Shown here piece after piece: positions 23,601 to 38,600 of a stretch of DNA of 64,000 nt (positions within the stretch are counted from its first letter, which is position 1; the number at the start of each line of letters is the position of its first letter). A program made the position numbers and the translations under genes. The notes beneath the pieces are model-generated. The model saw nothing but the letters and a program-made list of their open reading frames with translations, made no database searches and was not told the DNA's origin. Origin of the DNA: Himantopus leucocephalus (lineage: Eukaryota; Chordata; Aves; Charadriiformes; Recurvirostridae); the NCBI GenBank assembly GCA_003993805.1, contig RSEF01000026.1, positions 4,303,068 through 4,367,067 of the forward strand, read 5' to 3'.

Positions 23601-26600
23601 CAGTTGTTTTAATTACATGGCATCTCCTAGAGTTACCACCCACCAAAGAGCGCACTGCAGCAGGGGCATATGCACACCCAGAGCCGGCGCAAGCACCAGC
23701 ACAGGCTGATCACTTGGGAATGTGTTGCTGCCCTGAAAAGCAGAGAGGGGAGGTTGGTGGTCTCCACAGCAACCGTGCATTAGGAGACACCGAAATGGAT
23801 CTCCATGGCAATAACAAAGCAGCGAAGGAGAAATAAAAGAAACCTCATCCAGAAATTAAGTGGGTCTTTGAGATACAAGAAGTGACACGTGAGAGAGTCC
23901 TTGGAGGAAAAAGTGCGCGCTTGGGAGGGGGTGGTGGGCAATGCTTCAGTATCTGTGATCCCCAGGCAAGGGATGCTCAGACAAATCTCCACTCATGTCC
24001 CAACGCAGCAGGTTGCACGGATGCCATTTATGAGTCTCTCTGGACAGAGGCTTTGTCTTGTGCCATGCTGGACTGTTTGAGGAAAGATGCATGACTGCCA
24101 GATGAGACTTCTGCCTCCTGAGCACTACAGGGCCCTCCTGAAAACTAGATGTGTGCAGTGGGGAAGCCATAAAACAACTTTGTATCCTCACCTTGTTTAT
24201 GACAGGGGTCAGGTTGGGAGATGAGGCTATCTCGCCCTTCAGGGTCAGCAGCTTGGAGGTGGACTCCGCAAGCCCCCCCTCGAGCCCTGCGGCGCTCCTG
24301 CGGCTCTCCCGGGACTCAGCCAGCAGCCCAGAGGCGCCGGCGACGAGGCTGCTGGCATTGGTGGAGGTCTGGTAAGCAGATCTGATTGTCTTGAAGGCTC
24401 CTGCAGGAATAAAACCGATAAATGACACAAATGCCTCCATGACTCATAAATGCAGCACAGCTACCGAAACGAAGGCATTGACTATACCCTGTGAGTGGAT
24501 GTGTGCACAGAGAGGAGGGGGACACAGCCAAAGTGATTAGTCACTACAGCACAATGAAAAAGCTCCTGTTATTTCCAGATGCCTTTCAGCCATTCCTTCA
24601 GTGAGGTACAGAGCTTTTCTGAAGGACTGAACTCTAGGCTGGGGCTAAAAGATAGAAACAAAACTACAGCAAGATGACGAGCACGTGCTGATCCTGCGCT
24701 TTGCTCTGTGCAGCCCAGAAGGGCTTCGGCAGGGCAGGACAAGGTTCTTTCAGAGCCCTTTCCCTGGCTCCCGAGCAGGTCCCACCATTCCCTTCCAGCA
24801 CAGCCTGGAAGGAGAGCGGTGGGACATGGACCTCTAAGCCCTGCTCAGATGGTGAGGTGCAGAGCAAACCTGCCCAGGCAGCGGCCGCTCACCGCAGCTC
24901 ACGCATTCCCAGCCGGCTGAGCCACACTGCAGCAACGAGGGGGAGGTAGCAATGAGACACTTGGAGAGAATTAGCTGTAACAGGGATATAATGGCAGCCT
25001 ACCACCAGCATCATCACAGGGCTTAATTAGCTCTTCTCCTAAGTGCCTGACAGCCACCTGCCTCCCTTCACCACCCCTCCATCCCTTCCATCTGTGCACA
25101 ACCTTCATTATCTCAGCTTCCTCCCGGGTTCAGTGACACGCTCCCAGCAGGGATCCCCCTTTCCCACTGCTCCCGCTGCATCCCAGCAGCAGTTTGTGCT
25201 GGCTGGGGGATGGGAACGTGGTGTCCACGGAGTGAGCTGCCCAGCCCCAAAGCACGAGAGCAAATAACCCAATAGCGTGAAATCCTGGGTCGTGTACCAC
25301 AGGTTGGGTAGAGAGCATCCCTCTTGTTGGGGAGGGAAGACGCATTTGCTGTTCCTAAGCTAACAGCAGGTTTAAAAACTCTATCTCAGCCACTGGGCCA
25401 GTGGGAAACCACCAGGCACAGTCACACAAAGGTAAATTAATGACTGCAAATTAAGAGATATTACAGCTGCAGCACTGTACCTGACAGATCCGTGCTGCGG
25501 CTAGTTTCAAACTGGGTCTTCTTGCTCTGATACTGGGTGTTAGTGATACGCAAGCTGCTGTTGAGGGCTTCGAGCTCCCTTGATAGAGAGGCAGTCTCAT
25601 CCAGAAAATGAAGGTCAGGATTTATACCTCGGACCTGCTCTCTGGGAGAGAAAATGCAGAAAATGTGAATTCAAGTAGAGAGCAAAGCACCTGTAAACAG
25701 AGAGCAGGGCTCTCCCGCGCTGGGACGCTGCCAACACCCAGTGAAGAGGCACTTCTGAGCCCGCAGAGCCGACAGCCAAGGACATGCAACAGCCTTGCAG
25801 GTTTGCAGAGGCAGCGGAGAGTGGGGCTGGGCTACAGCTCTCCCACACCAGGCCAGCTCACAGGGACTCGGCATGCTGAACATGCCCAGAGGATGCCGAG
25901 CATCCGGAGCCTGTCCACTGGCCCCTCCTGCCTTTGCAACATTTTGCACAGGACGGGCACACATGAAAGTGCTGCTCTCTTGCATCCCAGGTCACTGCAT
26001 GAACGCAGCAAGATTTTCAGGTACAGAAACAAAGCAGAACACGTGCAAGCGGCTCAGTGTTACAAGTGGAGTGAGCACACAGGAAAAAGCCAGCATCCCC
26101 TCCCGGCTATGGGATGCACCCTGTTAGCAGCATCCATCCCTCACCTGATTGCAGCGAGCATGCTGCCCACCTGGGCCAGGCTCTGCTCTGTCGCAGGAGA
26201 GCGGCTGAGGATGCCCTGTGCCTGCTGCACGTTGCCCTCCGCCTGCGAGAGGCGGGGGCTGAAGCGGGACCCCCCGCTCCCCAGGGGCAGCCGGGAGGTG
26301 GAGTTGCTGAGGCCGGCCTGGCGCAGGCGCAGGCGCTGAATGTCCCCATCATAGGCGCGGAAGCAGGGGTGGCACAGCTCGCAGCCAGGGTAGGTGTTGC
26401 AGTGGCCCCGCTGGCACTGGTCGCAGCGGGGACCCGTGATGCCCGGGCGGCAGAGGCATTGGCCCGTGGTCTTGTCACACCCCACGTCCTCTGTGCCCTG
26501 GAAGTCGCAGTCACACTCTGAGGAATGGAAAGGTGGAGAGATATAGAGGTGAAGACCACAAAAAGGGGAGGGGGAATAAATTTAGAGAGATATATATAGA

Positions 26601-29600
26601 TATAAAACCAGACCCTGTTAATAGGATGCCAACACAATCTGAAGTCGAACCCCACCATCAGCCCCTGCAGCATCTGGGAAGGAGATGGCACGGGCAGAGG
26701 AACGGGAAGAGCCCCAAGCCCAGTGGCCCACCCAGCCCCTGACCCTGCAGGGTCAAACCGGCATGGCCAAGGGTCTCACCCAAGGCTGCTGGGAGGGGAC
26801 TGGTGCATACCTGGAGAGCAACAGGGGTTAACTAGGAAGCTGTTCCAGATAGGAAATTTCTCTTGCAAAATAGTGTGGGAAATGCTGATGTCAGGATATG
26901 GGCCAGGTGCTCCTTCCCAGATAACCCGTGATTTCATAGTGCTAAGCAACACCAAGCCAAAACAAAACGGATGCTCCCTACCTGTGCACCCTACCCGGAC
27001 GTCTCCGTAGTGCCGGTCTGGGCAAACCTGCTCCTGCATGGCAGAGCACGTCTGTCCTGTGAAGCCTTCTCTGCACGGACACTGTCCTGTGAACTGAGGA
27101 AAGACAAATAGATCATGGAGACCCGACTCTAGACACTTTCCTGGGAAAACCCTCCCTTGACTGCTCTTGAGCAGTAAAGCCAGCAGATGGACAACCTTCC
27201 CTACTCAGCCTGTGTCCCGGGACGTGCCCGCACTGCTCCTGCCGGGCTGCAGGTTCAGCCATGCCGATGCAAACACTCTCCAAACAGCACAAGAATTGCA
27301 AAGCAGAGTTTTAAGCTTTGTTTCAAAGACAAAGGGATCGCCCACAAGCAGCTGGTTTGCCATCTCAGGTCTCCTCCCTGCACTGAGCTCATTTGGGACC
27401 TACCTTTGGCTCTTAGAATTTGTCATGGGTTTTTTTTACATTTAACTTTAATTTTCCCACTTGTCTCTTAAGCCTGAAGTGACACACATGCTTTTCATTG
27501 ACAAACGAGGATAATTAACTTGCCTTGACTGTGTGAAGATGTCTTATTAGGACTTCCTTATTAAATATCAGGCCTTTTAAAATGGCTTAATCTTGCCTCG
27601 ATAATTACCACCTTGTTTCATTTTCCTGAATAGCCTGTCATAGTGTTTTCTAGAAAATAGGAAAAGGAAAATAAAAGGAGGATGTGCTAGGGAATGCACG
27701 GCCCTTTTGTGGAGGCTCCCACGGATGGGACAGGACAACAGAGCCACCCAACAGGTGATTTTGATGCTCTGAGTGATCCCCGGCACGGTGCTGCCCAGCG
27801 GGGACACAGCTCCGTTGGCAGTGGCACTCTTGGCTGCATAGCTCGACCCCCCCACTGCCCCCAGGCAGCCCCTCACAGCATTTGCAGAGTTGCAAAAGGA
27901 AAAAGAGCAAGCAAGCTTGCAGGGGCACGCATGAAAGAAGGCAGGGAAATGAAAAAGAAATACTGCTGAAATACGCTGAATCTGCCCTGAGGATGCTCAG
28001 GGTGGGCTGGGCAGTACCTGGTTGCAGTGGGGGCTGCGGGAGCCGTGAGGGTGGCAGCCGCAGGGCCGGCAGCCCTGGCCGCTCCCCATGTCCCAGTGCT
28101 CGGCCGCACACTGGTCGCAGTCGTTGCCCACCACGTTGGGCAGGCAGAAGCACCTCCCCGTCTCGTCGTCGCAGGGCATGTCCCGCCGCGTTCCCAGCAC
28201 ATTGCAAGAGCATCCTGAAACGGGAAGGGTTTTGTCGTATTAAAAATGGGTGCAGAGCAGCGGACCAGCTTCCCACAAAGCCAGGTCCACAGAAGCACCT
28301 TGCAGTCACCCAAAGACGAGCTCTCCTGTCTCTGCCTTCATACCCGAGCTTGGCACAAAGGCCCCACGCCCCTGCACTAACACTGCGCCGCCCCATCAAG
28401 CGCTGCAGGAGGACTCAGCAGCCTGAGAGGCCTCGGCACCCCTCCAGCGCAGTCGCGCAGGCGATGCTGACCCGAGCCACGGCTGCTTTCTGGTGCTCAC
28501 CTGCACGGCATCACCTCCGGCATCCCAAGCCCTGTGCACCCAGGGAGGCACTGGAGAAGGGGACACAGCCCTACACACGCCCCAAACTCCACTTTTGCCA
28601 AACTTATACCCGAGACAGGCCAGAGACCAAGCAAGGAGTCGGTCAATTATACACATAAACCTTTGCAAAATGAGCTTTGGCTTGGAAAACCCAAATCAAA
28701 GCTGGCGGGGAACTGCATCCCTTTCAGAGCCATCAAGGATGCCGAGTGCAGAGGTGAGGTGGGAGCACCCTGGGAAGCAGGGGCTGTTTTGGGGTGTACT
28801 CACTGCGGCACCCCATGGGGTTGGCGTTGGCCAGCTGGGTGAAGCCCGGCTTGCAGAGGTGGCAGCGGTCCCCCTGCACATTCTCCTTGCAGATGCAGCG
28901 CCCTGTCAGCGGGTCGCAGATGGAGCCCGGCACGGTGCCATCCGGGTCGCACTCACAGGCTGGAAACATGCAAGAAACAGCATTGCTGAGGGGTACGAGG
29001 GGCGGACAGAGGGTCCGGGGAAGGTGTTACGGGGGGTAACCAGGCACTCACGCAGACAGGCTTCAGGATGGGCGAGATCTTGCTGCTGGTTGCGAAAATA
29101 GTTAGTTTTGCAGCGCTCACAGTTGTTGCCTTCAGTGTTGTGCTGGCAGTTGTCACAGACTCCCCCACTCGCCCCTCTGCTGGCACGGTACAGCTCCGGG
29201 TCGAAGTGGCATGAGGCCGAGTGACCGTTGCAGTTGCACCCTAAAAAAATACAACAAAACGGCCCAGCTAGTGCTGCAACCGTGCAAACCCCTCCGGCAA
29301 CAGCGGCTGAGGCACTAGAGGGTGCCCAAGTCCCCTGTGTGACACGGTGACATGCGCTGACCGCCCAGGACCAGGCTGGCACCCGCCAGACAGCGTGGCC
29401 TAGTGCTGGGACAGCCCACAAGCCTGTGCCATTGCCCGGTCGCAGCTCTGCGGAGCAAAGCCCAGTGTGCAAACATGTCGGGGTGCCTTTTGCAGAGACA
29501 TCTGCGTTAACATCCAGCCCCCCAAAGTGTCCTGGTAAAAGGTCTCTGAGCTCTCTCCCAGTGCCATCGCTCACGGCTGGGGAGCATTTGGAAAGGCCCC

Positions 29601-32600
29601 AGAAGAGGAGAGGGGAAAGGCACTCGCCGTACTCTGGCACTCGTGGGGATCGTCGTCCTCCGCAGGTGCCCACGGCCGGTCGTTGTAGAGGGCGGCGCAG
29701 CGATCACAGTTGGGACCGGCAGTGTTGTGCTGACACACGCAGTGCCCGTGGACCTGCTGCAGAGACAACGCTTTACCCCTCTTGGATAACTGCTCCATTC
29801 AGAGCTTCACCCTCCCGATCCCTTTCCAGCACAGCCCTGGCTGGCTCCTGCCCCCACACAGCCCCCACTCCCCGCGCAGAGGCAAAGCTCCAGCACCCAG
29901 ACAGCACTGGGACTCGGACAGGGACAGCGACAGCGACAGGGACACGCTGCTTCCACCCACAATAATTCCCACCACCTCTTCCACTCACCCAGGGACAACC
30001 ACGCTCAAGGCAAAGCAGATAAGCATAAGCCAGGAACAAGAGAATTCCACGACAGCACACAACCTGTGCTGGCAAATCCTCCTGGGCATGAAGGAGCCTG
30101 CTGAAACCTCCTGCGTGTTCCCACCCAGCCGAGAGACCCCGTGTCAGCAGAAGCAATTCCCCCAGAGCCTCCCACAGCCACTGAGCTTCATAACTCTTTA
30201 TAAAGCCCCTCCACCTTCTTCCCAACACAAAAAGGGGGTTTGCGTGGGGGTATCAGAGGCTGCTGTCTCACAGCCACCACCCCATTGCTGCAGGCAAAAC
30301 AGGGCGTCGTTTCCCCCAATTACAAGCAGCCTCTGCCCCGGGGAAGGACTCCCACACCCCACTGCTGGTCATGCCGGCCAAGCTCTCCCAAGGAGCACCC
30401 CTGGGAATTTGGTGGAGCCTGATACCACAGCGCTTGTCTTCAGGCTTTTTGCTTCGCCTTGATGCTCACCGCGGCATGCAGGTCTCCCGAAGGGGCACAG
30501 TGGTCAGCGTGTCCGTGGCAGAAGCAGCTCCCCAGCACCCGCATCTCGGTCACGGCGTAGAAGGTGCTGGGTGAGTGGTAGCCCTGGCGCGCAATGTGGG
30601 GGAGCTCAGTGAAGTTGATCCGCAGGTTGGTGAACTGCCCGAGCTCTGTTGAGGACCGAGGAGAGGGAGTGAGGGGGCAGCAGGCACCCATGCAGAGGTG
30701 CATCGCGATTCACATGGAGGGCTCAGAGCAAGAGACAGAGACACCGGCACAAAGAGCAGCAGCCAAGTCATCAGCAAAGACCAAACACTGCTCCTTGACA
30801 CATCAGAAGTGCCAGGGCAGCAGTCAAACACGCAGCTTGAGGCCATGTTTGCTGAGGACCTGCTCCCCACGGGGTTACCCCGGCTCAGTGCTCTCCATCA
30901 CAGGTAGGAAGAACCACAAGGGGCATCATCTCCCTCTCCCTTTCTCAGATATAAAAGAGGCCATTCACTTACTATCGACGGTCTGGCTGTAAGAGGTAGT
31001 GATGGTAGACGCCAGGTCTTGGACACTAAATTTCACCTGAGAAGCAAAAAAAAAAAGTTAAAAAGCAGGAAACACAAGGTGCTTTCTTCTCACGCTCTGG
31101 ACCTGCTTCTGCAAAACATCACTTAACACAAGGAAAAGACTTTAGAATTGAAGAGGATTTTGCAGGAAGACCAGCACAACACCTTGCTTGTCACAAAGCA
31201 GGGAGGGCTCTCCTCCCAGAGGAGCAAGAATCCTCCTGAGGACTCCCCTCAGCAGTGCTGGCTGACCCTGGGCTCCATCCCTCACCAGGTGTAATATGTG
31301 TAAAAGATTTCCAGGCCACCACGTGTTTCTGCAGCGTTGCACAGGCCACCCGCCCCGAACCCAGGGTCACAGCGGGGAAAACGGGCACATGTAGGGGTCC
31401 CACAAATCCTACCTTGCCCCCGTGCAAAGGGTACCCCTGCAGTGCCTGGCACCGAGCGTCCTGCCAGCTCTCGGGGGAGCCCCGGGGGATGTGGGGGAAG
31501 GCGGCGGCACAGTCAGAGGCCAGGTACTGGTACACCTCCCAGGTCTTGCCGAAGTCAGTGGAGCGCTCGATCAGCATTGCAGCGGGTAGCGGTGACTGCA
31601 GAGCAGGGAAAGAGGCACCTCTGTAACACGGCACACCCCAGCCGGCTCCCACCCTGGGGCTGCCTCTCCTCCTCCTCCTCCTCCTGCCAGGCTCAGCTCT
31701 CCACAGGCTGCTGGAGCAGCTCCCTACCCTGCAGGTTACCAACAACTTCTGGGTCCCCCCGTTCCCTCAGCCAGCCCTGCTGCAGCCCCACACTTGCAGC
31801 CACAAAGTACACATCTGCACCAAGGAGATTTCTCAGCAGTCGTGGGACAGGAACCCACCACCCTGCTCTGCTCCTCCCAAACACCCGGGGAACGGCCAAG
31901 CAAACAGGGGAAATGGAGGGATGGGGGCACGATCCCTGGTGTGCTTCCTATCGGGAAGGGAGCTGTACACTGAGATCCCCACATCCAGTGGGGCCCATCC
32001 ACCACCATCTGTGACCTCCTCGCAAGCAGGGATGATGTACACAAACCCTGAAGTGAAGCAGGATGCTGCTGAGCTGGAATGTCTGGTCCAGGTCCAGCTG
32101 CAGAGAGACACGCTCGACGCCTGCGGGCACAGAGAGGCAGCTTCAGAGGTGTAGACTGCAGACTTCAAGAAAATAAACCGCTTAGCTGCCCGAGCCAAGT
32201 CATTTATTTCCTTCTTTCCTTCCAATCTATTGAATTCAACACCTCCTCCTCTTCCCCTCAGTGCCATTTATTGCCGGGGGTCCGCAGCTGCGGTTGTCCC
32301 AGGGGACCCCAACGCGCCCAGTGGTACTCACTGTTCTGGGACTGCCACCAGCGCGAGTGCCCGGCGGAGGACAGGACGTTCTCCACGCGGTGACCGTTGT
32401 AGGCGTGCGGCAGCCGCGAGTCGCACCTGCAGCATCTCATGCTCCACTGGAAGAGAAAGGGCGGGTGGAAGCGACCGTCCCGGCTCGGCAGGAGGGAAGG
32501 ACCCCGCCGCAGAGCCTGGAGGAGAGGGGCCCATGTGCAGCGTGGACTCGCTGGGGAACAAATGGCATCAGTAAAGCTGGTTCATTAGAGATCTGAAGAA

Positions 32601-35600
32601 CCTCAATCAATAAGAGTAATGATACGCAGGACTCAAGTGATCCCCTTCACACCCCATTAAAAAACACAACTCATGGTTTTATGGACTAAAAACTAAAATC
32701 AAAATGCTTTCGACTAAAACACATTTTTGGCAAACCACCAAAAATGCCTTTTTTTAAGCAAACCCCCCGTTTTCCACAATGACAACACTTGATAGAAAGC
32801 TCTTTGCAGCTTTCCAGGACCAGTTTGCCTTTTCCACACAGCCGAGGGGCTGTTTGTTTGGGGGAACAGAAGGGCCTTTCTCTCGCATCCCAAGGCCCCG
32901 GGCGACGCTCGGCCCCCCGCGCTCTCCCCCGGGAGCAGAGCGGGAGCAAACAGCTCAGCGGGTGAGAAGTCAGTGGGTGGGAAGTCGAGCGGCTCAAAGT
33001 TCAGCCCTTCACTTGAGCAAGTAATTCAAGGAGCACAGAGATGTGGCACGGGGAACGCAGGGACGGGAGAAAACACAGTCCCCCAGGAGCAAACAAATAC
33101 CCAAATTTTGACTAACCAAGCAACGCTCCGTGCAGCCACTAACAGGGGGCCGCGGGGCGCGTGCAGCACATGAGCAGGCTCAGAAATGTGTAGAAAGCAG
33201 CAGGAAGGAAATTGAGCAAGAGACGGGGAGCGGGGAAGGTCCGGACATGGGCCAAGAGGAGAGGCGGGCACGGGGTGGGCGAGCAGGCTGGGCGAGGGCC
33301 ACCGCCGACGGGGGGAGACAGCCAGGTGAGGCCAAGGTGGGAAGGACAGGTCCCAGAGGGATGTTCACATAGCAGGCGATGACAGAGCCCGCAGCAGCGT
33401 CCCACGCGGGACATGGGGAGGTCCCGTCCGAAGCGCTCGGTACCGGCCACGCTCCGAGCGGAGCAAACACGAGGGGCTGCAGAGAACGCTGTCCCAAAAG
33501 CAGAAGTGATGTGAAACATTGCGACTAGAAATTGAAGTCGTCAGTGGCCCGAGCGGTAAAGTAGCCTCCCAAACGGAGCAGCGGGAAACCTGCTTCACAC
33601 CGACACGTCCCAAAGCCCAAGAAATTGGGGAAGATTAACACAGCGCTTGTCAGTGGTGGCAGGCGCTGGCCTCAGCGGCGCAGGGCAGGACGGCTCAGAA
33701 AGGTCGTCCTGGGAGGAAAGCAGGTTTGGGGGAGAGGAGGGGAGCGCGTCTGGCACAAGGTCCAACAGCTGACGCCAGGAAGGCAACGAGATACCCCGCT
33801 GCGAGGGCTGGCAGCCCCGGGGTGGCATAAAGTGACAGCAGAGGCATGGGCATGTTTGGGACCCCAGTGATGAGATCAGCTTTCAGTGCTGGAGCAGAGA
33901 TATCGGGTGACAAGTGACAAGAAGAACTTTATATCCACCTCTGTGCTAAAACCTCCCCATCTGATACCTAAACAAATGAGCCGATTCCAACCCAAACACG
34001 ACCCTACACACAAGTTGGGGTCGGGAGAGACCTGTGCCTCGGAAAGGCAGCAGGAGCTGGGGCCGGGCCGGCACGGTGGCACCAAGATTTCTGGTTTCCC
34101 CTTTAAAAGATTAATTAACAGCAAACTGTGAATTTCCTTACTCTTGAAACAAGCTCACCTAAGTCAGCCGAGTCTATTTTTCTACAGAAGAGGACTTGGC
34201 TTCATAAGAACTACCTTTTCTATTTTTTAATGTGAAGAAAAATTAATGGAAAACTTTGCCCAGAGTTACCTTTTTGCGTGCTCTCACACAAAACCACGCA
34301 AGGCTGAGGCTGGCTTTGACCAGAAAGCACTAACTGGTCCCACATCACTGCTCTCCCAGCCCGCGGCCGTCCTGGCGCCCCGGGAGCAGACGGCACAGGG
34401 CGAGGGGGCCGGGACGCGAGCTCAGGTCCTGGGTTGGTGTCAGTTCCTAACAAAGCCCACACCTGACTCTGCTCTGCCCCCGGACCTGGGAACCTTTCAG
34501 CGGTCGGGCGGATATTGAGGAGAGATCCTCACTTAAAACTGACCTGTTTCCATAATACTTTTCATAGTCTTTATGTTCTCTGTCTATAAATATCCCAGAA
34601 CAGGAGTTGGCTAACTACAATATTTACAACAATACTGCAGAGTAAGCAAACAGAGAATTCAAAATATATAATCATGCAATTTCCCTGGCTCTACCAACTC
34701 CTCCTGGCTCTGCCAGTAAGAATCAGAAATAATGTAATCGGGTCCAGGCAGAAGAACTCATTTCAGATAATGACTATTAGCAGCAAATTGTCAGGAAGCT
34801 ACAGGAATTATCCACAGAAATAATCTAGCAAACAATTCCCAATAATGATTACACTTCACAACAGTTCTGACCGTGATTAGCAAAGGGAAGGCTTTCTGCT
34901 AGGGGAAAGGTTAATCTCGGCTAAATTATTCATTAGGAGTGATTCATGCATACTTATTAGACCATTCACCCAGCCGGAGACACAAGTGCCTTCTAGTAGC
35001 TACAAAGCAATGTTGGCAATGAAGCTGCAACCACATTTAAAATGCGGTGCTAAGTAAAAATTAAGCTTAAACTGTGTGAGACAGACCCTCCCCATGCAGC
35101 CTGCAAAAATCTTTGCCTATTTTTTTTCTCCCTGCCTCCCAACCCCCCACAAGCTTTTTAATTAAGGCTAAAATTAACACTGGAAGCAAAATCCATTTCA
35201 CATCCTTGGATCAAATTGTGAAACCCCTCTGTTGCACAACAGGAGGGTTTGCTATTACTGACTGTGACTATGTGTCTCAAAGTTCCTCAGGACAGAGGGG
35301 ATTGCCAAAAATGACAGTCCAGCGCTGGGCTGGGGGGAGATTCACCAAGCGCACACCTTTCCCCAGAGCTCCCCTTCTTTTATCACCAGCGGACTGGGTA
35401 GAGCCCCGGGAGCCAGGCTGGCCAGGAATAGCCCAGGGCTGCGGGAGTACGTGAGAACTGGAAATCCAGAGGTCACAGTCTAAGGTCTAAGCTGGGTCAC
35501 CGACCCCCGGGGCAGCCCCAGCCATGGCTCTCCCGCACGTTGTCCCCTCCGGCCAGGCACCAAAGGCGCCAGCCCGTGCACTGCTGCCGCAGAAGAGAAT

Positions 35601-38600
35601 CGGTACGTGGTTGAGGAGGTGTGGGACGTGGGGCTGAAAAGGCCTGCAGGAAGGCAAAAGAAGTTGTAGGTCTGCATGGAAAGCACTAACTGCCCCTCTG
35701 CACCTCCAAGCTACTCTTCAGAGTCACACAAAATACGGATTACGGAGGTTCGGAGATTAAAGCAAATTCCTTCCAGCCTTTTGAAAGGCAATTCACAAGG
35801 CGGTCATTTTAGAGGGAAAGCTAGAGTGTTGAGAATAAACAGATTCCTGTCTTAGAAATAAATGATGGGGGGGCAGGGAGAAAGAAAACCAAAAAACCAA
35901 TGTAGAAGAACGGCCAGGCATTGTAAAAATACCCCATATACTACATGACGCACCTGGCACGCTCCTGGGCAGTGCGTGCAGGGACACGGGTGCAGACCCA
36001 GCCCTCGCCCCTGCGCCCTCCGCAGCTCTGCTGCAGGTTTCTGCTGCTCTCCTCCTGCTCTGACCTTGTGAACCAGCTGCTGACCAGCCTCCCATGCTTC
36101 CCCGCTCGCGCAGGGGCAGAAAACCACAAATAATTTTAAGCTGATGGACTCAGACCAAAGTATTTTAAGTAGCTCTAGCTGCCATTTTAATATGAGTAGA
36201 GAGCCCTTGAAATAAAACCTCCTGGCATAGGTGCACAACCCAAAATAAACTGAAGTTATTCATCAGCAAAAATGGGAAGCTGCTTCTCTCCAGTCATGAA
36301 ACGAAGACCTTTCATAGCTGCAGAGACCTCGGTGGTCCTGCGTTTAACCCTGCTCCGTGTCAGTGAGGGGCACTGTGTCAGTCGGGCTCCTGGCACGCAG
36401 CTGCCCATACGGGAGCCTTGTGTGGTCTTGCACAATTAATATTGTATAGCGACAGTAAGTACTGTTCCAAGTTTATTTGGGGACAATCTAGAAAGCAGCA
36501 GGAAGTTGTATGTATACAGAGAGTTCGAGGGTTATTAAAAAATAGGGTGGGCAGCAAGAATAAATTACCTTAGGAACAAAGGCACCTGATAAAGCCGAGT
36601 TACACAATCCCCTATTCCAACCCATTTCCATTCCCTGTTAACAGCTGCTGTAGGACATTGCTACGCCAGGCTCCCAGAGCAGGGGGCCCCTTGCCTGTGA
36701 AGTACTCTGTCCATTTTCCACGGGAAAAGGCGGTAGAAGTTACCCATGGTTATGTCGGCACGGTTAAACTTCTCAGTGAGCAATTGCCGTTTACTAAACT
36801 GGACTGTGCCTCAGTTTCGAGCACAGATATCTCTCTAAGCCGTAACACCCAATGGCACATCTTTGCTCGAGCAGTCAGAAGCGACACTGGGAGGTGAGCT
36901 CTGAGGTTCTGCTCAAAAGACAAATAGAGGGCTCTGACCCTCTGCTCAGTTTGAGCGGTGACCCCCAAATTCAGAGACGACAGCAGCGACGGGGGTGCAG
37001 ACACAAGTTGGACAAGCACCCTAAGTATGGCGTTTAAGGAAATGAAGTTCATTTCTCTTGCTTAAAAGCAAGCACGTGGGTGCCTGTTTTCCTCACCCTG
37101 TCTGTTCTCACATCATCTCCCCTTAGCAAAACTTCATTTAAAATCTGCCAGGATGACAGTCTGCAAAGCCCATACTGCACCAGCTCATCTCCACACCCCG
37201 CACGCACCGCCGGGGTCCTGTTGCCTCTGCAACTCGTCTGCGAGAGAATGACGTGATGTCTCCCAGCATATGTGTCACTTTGCAGTCGTGTGGCAAAAGA
37301 AGATACAGAGAATGGAGAAGGAGGGGGAAAAAAATAATGGGAAATAGGGTTTTTCTTCTGCACATTCACTGCAGGTAGGGACACATCCCCGCAGGAAAGA
37401 GCAGGGTGTGTCTGAATGCCAGAATGAGATGAGATAAGCACAGAGCAGCAATGTGTGGTTGCCTGGTTGCCGTATTACCTTCAGCAGGTCAGGAATACAA
37501 ATTATTCGGTGCAAACCCCCGACGTGATGAAGCAATACCCAAAACTAAAAGCCCTGCTTTGAGCAGGGGGTTGGATCTCCTGCGGTCCCATCCGACCACA
37601 ATTATTTCATGATTTTGTAGATGCATTTTTCTGTATAAAAAACTTGGGTTTGACAGATGACGTGGGTCTGGAAAGCAAATGATCTGGGAGGCACAGTGGC
37701 TTTTCAGCATGCTCTCCCCTGTTCCAACACGTCCAGGGCCCGCTGAAGCAGCCGGCAGGCAGCATGTTTTGGATCGGTACCGACTTCCTGACCGACTCAT
37801 GCAGGTGGGCAAGCAGATGTAACCATCAGACGGCAGCAATAAGGCAGACAGAAGCATTAGTCTTGCACGTACTCCCTTTCACAGACATTGGCCTGTATTT
37901 TTGGAAGCAGCCAAAGTCGACGCGGTGCTGAGACACCACAGGGAGAGACAGTGCAGACCAGCCCTTGCCAGGCAGCTGCGACCATCCATCAGCAGGAGGA
38001 GGAATCCTCTGCCAGGCCAGGAGCTCTCCTGCCCAACGGCTCACACTCCCCTCCCACTCACTCATTGAGGGATTGGGCTTCTCTGGTACCCCTCGATTCC
38101 TACCTGGATGACCCCATATCACCACAACACAAGGGGTGATAAAGGCGACTTCCCACCCTTCGCTCCTCATATCCACCAAATGCCCATGAAAAGCAGATGA
38201 GAGAAAAGCAGGCAGAAAATCTTGGTCCTTGACCTTATGCAAACAACATTTTGATATCCAAAGTCTCCCAGGGTCGGGGCATGAGGACCCACGTAGTCAC
38301 CACACACACAAACTGCTCTGCTGCAGGATGCAGGGAACAGCAGCAACACAAGCAAAGCACACCCAGCTTCGCTCTTCTCTTGCCTATTTGTTGGCAAAAG
38401 ATTTCACGGCGATGCCCAGGGTGCTTTGGGTACTCTTCAACATTAATAAAACATCCAGAAAAGTCTGTAGCTATTTTCTAGTTCTGAATACGTCTAAGCT
38501 GAAAGCATTGCACAAGCCCAGAGGAAAGAAATGCTCTCTCTCCAGAGCAGTGTTAATCTTGCGGGGAGCAAACACACCACAGCGTGGGGACCGAACCGCC

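Noticed and set aside
27650..28399. 249-codon minus-strand open frame
   Set aside because: It overlaps LAMB3 exon 12 in the wrong phase. The real frame there encodes EGF-like repeats 4 and 5.
33840..33856. GGGCATGTTT, a p53/p63 half-site in the LAMB3 intron
   Set aside because: A single half-site with a poor overlapping partner is expected by chance at this length.
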